Origin: Seonamhaeicola sp.
GTDB lineage: Bacteria; Bacteroidota; Bacteroidia; Flavobacteriales; Flavobacteriaceae
NCBI RefSeq assembly: GCF_028281565.1
Contig: NZ_JANQJQ010000039.1
Location: 1-32,248, forward strand
Length of the DNA stretch: 32,248 nucleotides
Direction of reading: 5' to 3'
The notes under the pieces are model-generated. The model did no database searches. It worked only from the letters and a program-made list of their open reading frames with translations, and was not told the DNA's origin. Positions 31,112-32,248 of the stretch are shown here, one piece after another; position 1 is the stretch's first letter, and each line of letters opens with the position of its first letter. The position numbers and the translations under genes are program-made.

Positions 31112-31570
31112 ATGAAAAAAATCATGTTAACTAATCACGTAAAAAACATTGCCACATTTATACATTTATCAACCTTTAGCAGGTTTATAATTCCGTTCGG
31201 AAACTTTATTGGCCCTATTATATTATGGATTGCCAACAAAGATAAATCTGACTTTATAGATGACCATGGTAAGCAAGCTATAAACTTTCAGATAAGTATA
31301 TTACTGTACGCAGTTATTATTGGAACCTTAACTATTCCGTTTTTTATTTTCAAAGTATTTCACGGAATAGACCTTGTAGATTTTCATGGATTCCATGATT
31401 TTCATATTAACATAGGTAAACCTTCTCCCCTTCTTTATATAGGAGGTGTTTTAGGAGCCTTTGCCATTTTAGCCTTTATACTGGAGTTGGTATTTATTGT
31501 TATAGCCAGTTTAAAAGCCAGGGATGGAGAATATTACAGATATCCGTTAACCATAAATTTTTTAAAGTAA
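31112..31570 (+). CDS. DUF4870 domain-containing membrane protein
   Basis: 152 aa with three to four membrane helices. DUF4870 features are visible: FIHLSTFSRFIIPFGNFIGPIILWIANKDKSDFIDDHGKQAINFQISILLYAV, then LLYIGGVLGAFAILAFILELVFIVIASLKARDGEYYRYPLTINFL. The DDHGKQAINFQ motif after the first helix pair is diagnostic. Its function is unknown. An internal His-rich loop (FHGIDLVDFHGFHDFHINIG) has five His in 20 residues and could bind metal; this is an inference only. It is monocistronic and followed by a dispersed RNA-like element. Confidence 0.88.
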   Translation: MKKIMLTNHVKNIATFIHLSTFSRFIIPFGNFIGPIILWIANKDKSDFIDDHGKQAINFQISILLYAVIIGTLTIPFFIFKVFHGIDLVDFHGFHDFHINIGKPSPLLYIGGVLGAFAILAFILELVFIVIASLKARDGEYYRYPLTINFLK

Positions 31571-31572
31571 TG

Positions 31573-31666
31573 GCTAATCCGCGTTAGGGATTGAAGCAAG
31601 TTACCGTGTAATGCGGAAAGCCCGACCTGAGGTCCTGAAACCAGTTCAGGATGAAGGTAACGCCCA
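31573..31666 (+). ncRNA. Structured dispersed element, possible Flavo-1-like RNA
   Basis: A segment starting GCTAATCCGCGTTAGGGATT just after the DUF4870 stop and ending TAACGCCC. GCGTTA (31581-31586) pairs with TAACGC (31658-31663). Inside is a hairpin TCCTGAA-ACCAG-TTCAGGA (31633-31651), and GCGGAAAGCCCGACC lies between. This layout is common in flavobacterial intergenic regions and brings to mind the Rfam Flavo-1 motif, but I cannot verify that match here. Confidence 0.5.
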
Positions 31667-31718
31667 AAAAATCAAATTAGAAAAACAATTTCATCAAAAT
31701 AATCAATCATTAACCTGC

Positions 31719-31738
31719 CCTGAGCTGAGTCGAAGGGT
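31719..31738. repeat. CCCTGAG...CGAAGGG dispersed palindrome
   Basis: CCCTGAGCTGAGTCGAAGGG is an imperfect palindrome of the type seen upside down at 20050-20100 and 20160-20190 (CCTTCGA...GCTCAGGG). It is a small interspersed repeat with no coding content. Confidence 0.6.
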
Positions 31739-31792
31739 CAAATCAATCAAAAAATGAACAGTCTTAAAATATTAAACGAATGATATTATGAA

Positions 31793-31879
31793 ATGAGCAC
31801 TAGCGAAAAATTAATGTCATACCATGAGGTTAATGGCGAATTACATTTGACCTCTAAAAAAATATTAAATATCAAATGA
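31793..31879 (+). CDS. Possible 28-aa leader ORF overlapping padR
   Basis: MSTSEKLMSYHEVNGELHLT followed by SKKILNIK and TGA. The stop overlaps the padR ATG in an ATGA, the classical translational-coupling arrangement, and padR and pspC overlap in the same way. It contains NGELHLT, shared in frame with the short ORF at 18-59 on the other strand. No purine-rich ribosome-binding site is evident. It is either a real small protein or leader peptide, or an accident of a conserved leader. Confidence 0.45.
   Translation: MSTSEKLMSYHEVNGELHLTSKKILNIK
31828..31853 (+). promoter_or_regulatory. Conserved 26-bp leader block, copy 2
   Basis: Contains TTAATGGCGAATTACATTTG and ends in ACCT, 22 bp before padR. 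24 of 26 positions equal the block at 32-57 (minus strand), with ATGAAATGAGC again about 30 bp upstream (31788-31798). Confidence 0.6.
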
Positions 31880-32217
31880 AAATAGAAAACACAAAAGCAC
31901 AAATGCGTAAAGGGGTATTGGAATTCTGCATACTTTCTGTCTTGAAAGATGACGATGCGTATGTGGCAGAAATTCTGGGAACCTTAAAAGACGCTAAGTT
32001 GCTGGTAGTTGAAGGCACCATTTACCCTCTGCTAACGCGACTTAAAAATGCCGGACTCTTGAATTACAGATGGGAAGAATCCACCTCTGGACCACCAAGA
32101 AAGTACTACGGTTTAACAGAAACCGGGAAATTATTTTTAAAAGAATTAAACACGACTTGGAGCGAATTACAAAACGCCGTTAATATAGTAACAAGCCAAA
32201 AAACAACAAAAAAATGA
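31876..32217 (+). CDS. PadR family transcriptional regulator
   Basis: 113 aa, winged helix of the short PadR type (PadR-s2). MRKGVLEFCILSVLKDDDAYVAEI begins the domain; TIYPLLTRLKNAGLLNYRWEES is the recognition helix and wing, and GPPRKYYGLTETGKLFLKEL completes it. The short C-terminal helix is the dimerisation part. Its start overlaps the 28-aa ORF and its stop overlaps the following pspC start in ATGA. In Bacteroidota this PadR usually controls the PspC-domain operon behind it. Confidence 0.93.
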   Translation: MKIENTKAQMRKGVLEFCILSVLKDDDAYVAEILGTLKDAKLLVVEGTIYPLLTRLKNAGLLNYRWEESTSGPPRKYYGLTETGKLFLKELNTTWSELQNAVNIVTSQKTTKK

Positions 32218-32248
32218 ATAAAACAGTCAACATAAATTTAGCAGGTAT
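32214..32248 (+). CDS. PspC-domain protein, partial at right edge
   Basis: Only MNKTVNINLAG is present before the window ends. This beginning is characteristic of the large flavobacterial PspC-domain proteins that follow PadR, and the ATGA overlap with padR supports an operon. The PspC domain itself lies outside the window, so the call rests on the first 11 residues and context. Confidence 0.6.
   Translation, partial: MNKTVNINLAG

Overview
The window looks like chromosomal DNA of a member of the Flavobacteriaceae (Bacteroidota). The DNA is AT-rich, few genes carry a purine-rich Shine-Dalgarno sequence, and several upstream regions carry the Bacteroidota -7 promoter box TAnnTTTG. The gene content also fits: a 2TM-fused LytS-type kinase, a proline-rich TonB, a TonB-dependent receptor with a carboxypeptidase-like N-terminus, a DUF4129/DUF4350/MoxR/DUF58 cluster, and a PadR-PspC pair. 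I see no transposase, integrase, prophage, CRISPR array, rRNA or tRNA. The accessory material is intergenic repeats.

Layout. 1-2.1 kb (minus): a secreted TPR-like protein and a histidine kinase, leading to a gene that starts at the left edge. 2.3-4.8 kb: tonB, a CBM9-like lipoprotein and a secreted unknown. 4.9-7.2 kb: a KDG kinase divergent from a Tat-exported NAD-dependent epimerase/dehydratase, with a perfect 20-bp palindrome between them. 7.3-9.5 kb: a TonB-dependent receptor. 9.6-10.1 kb: a 164-bp-period tandem repeat. 10.2-11.3 kb: an ECF sigma factor and a membrane partner. 11.3-15.3 kb (minus): rluE, a GNAT-like protein, topB and a small unknown. 15.4-19.3 kb: a cytochrome c-sugar dehydrogenase fusion, an acyltransferase-like protein, a CoA-type NUDIX hydrolase and a cyclophilin lipoprotein. 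19.4-21.0 kb (minus): a TRIC/UPF0126 channel and an RDD protein. 21.1-27.4 kb (plus): SpoIIM-like, polytopic membrane protein, DUF4129, DUF4350, MoxR and DUF58. 27.5-29.0 kb: dps divergent from oxyR. 29.0-31.0 kb (minus): a 65-aa protein, an AIM24-like protein and a DUF4442 hotdog protein. 31.1-32.2 kb (plus): a DUF4870 protein, PadR and the start of a PspC-domain gene.

How the genes work together. The RDD-SpoIIM-membrane protein-DUF4129-DUF4350-MoxR-DUF58 block is the clearest multigene system: six plus-strand genes, mostly overlapping or nearly touching, plus a divergent RDD gene sharing the control region. It probably builds a MoxR-remodelled envelope complex; its biochemical task is unknown. 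OxyR/Dps is a classical peroxide module. The kdgK/epimerase pair carries a GntR (UxuR/ExuR)-like operator, suggesting uronate control.

The most unusual signals are non-coding. (1) A roughly 95-bp leader with a nearly identical 26-bp core precedes both the gene at the left edge and PadR at the right edge. (2) A family of 7-bp-period repeats occurs at several intergenic sites, including a composite element present both as a tandem array and as a distant inverted copy that supplies a stop codon. (3) Several clean palindromes lie between divergent genes or at promoters. All family calls come from reading motifs; no database search was run.
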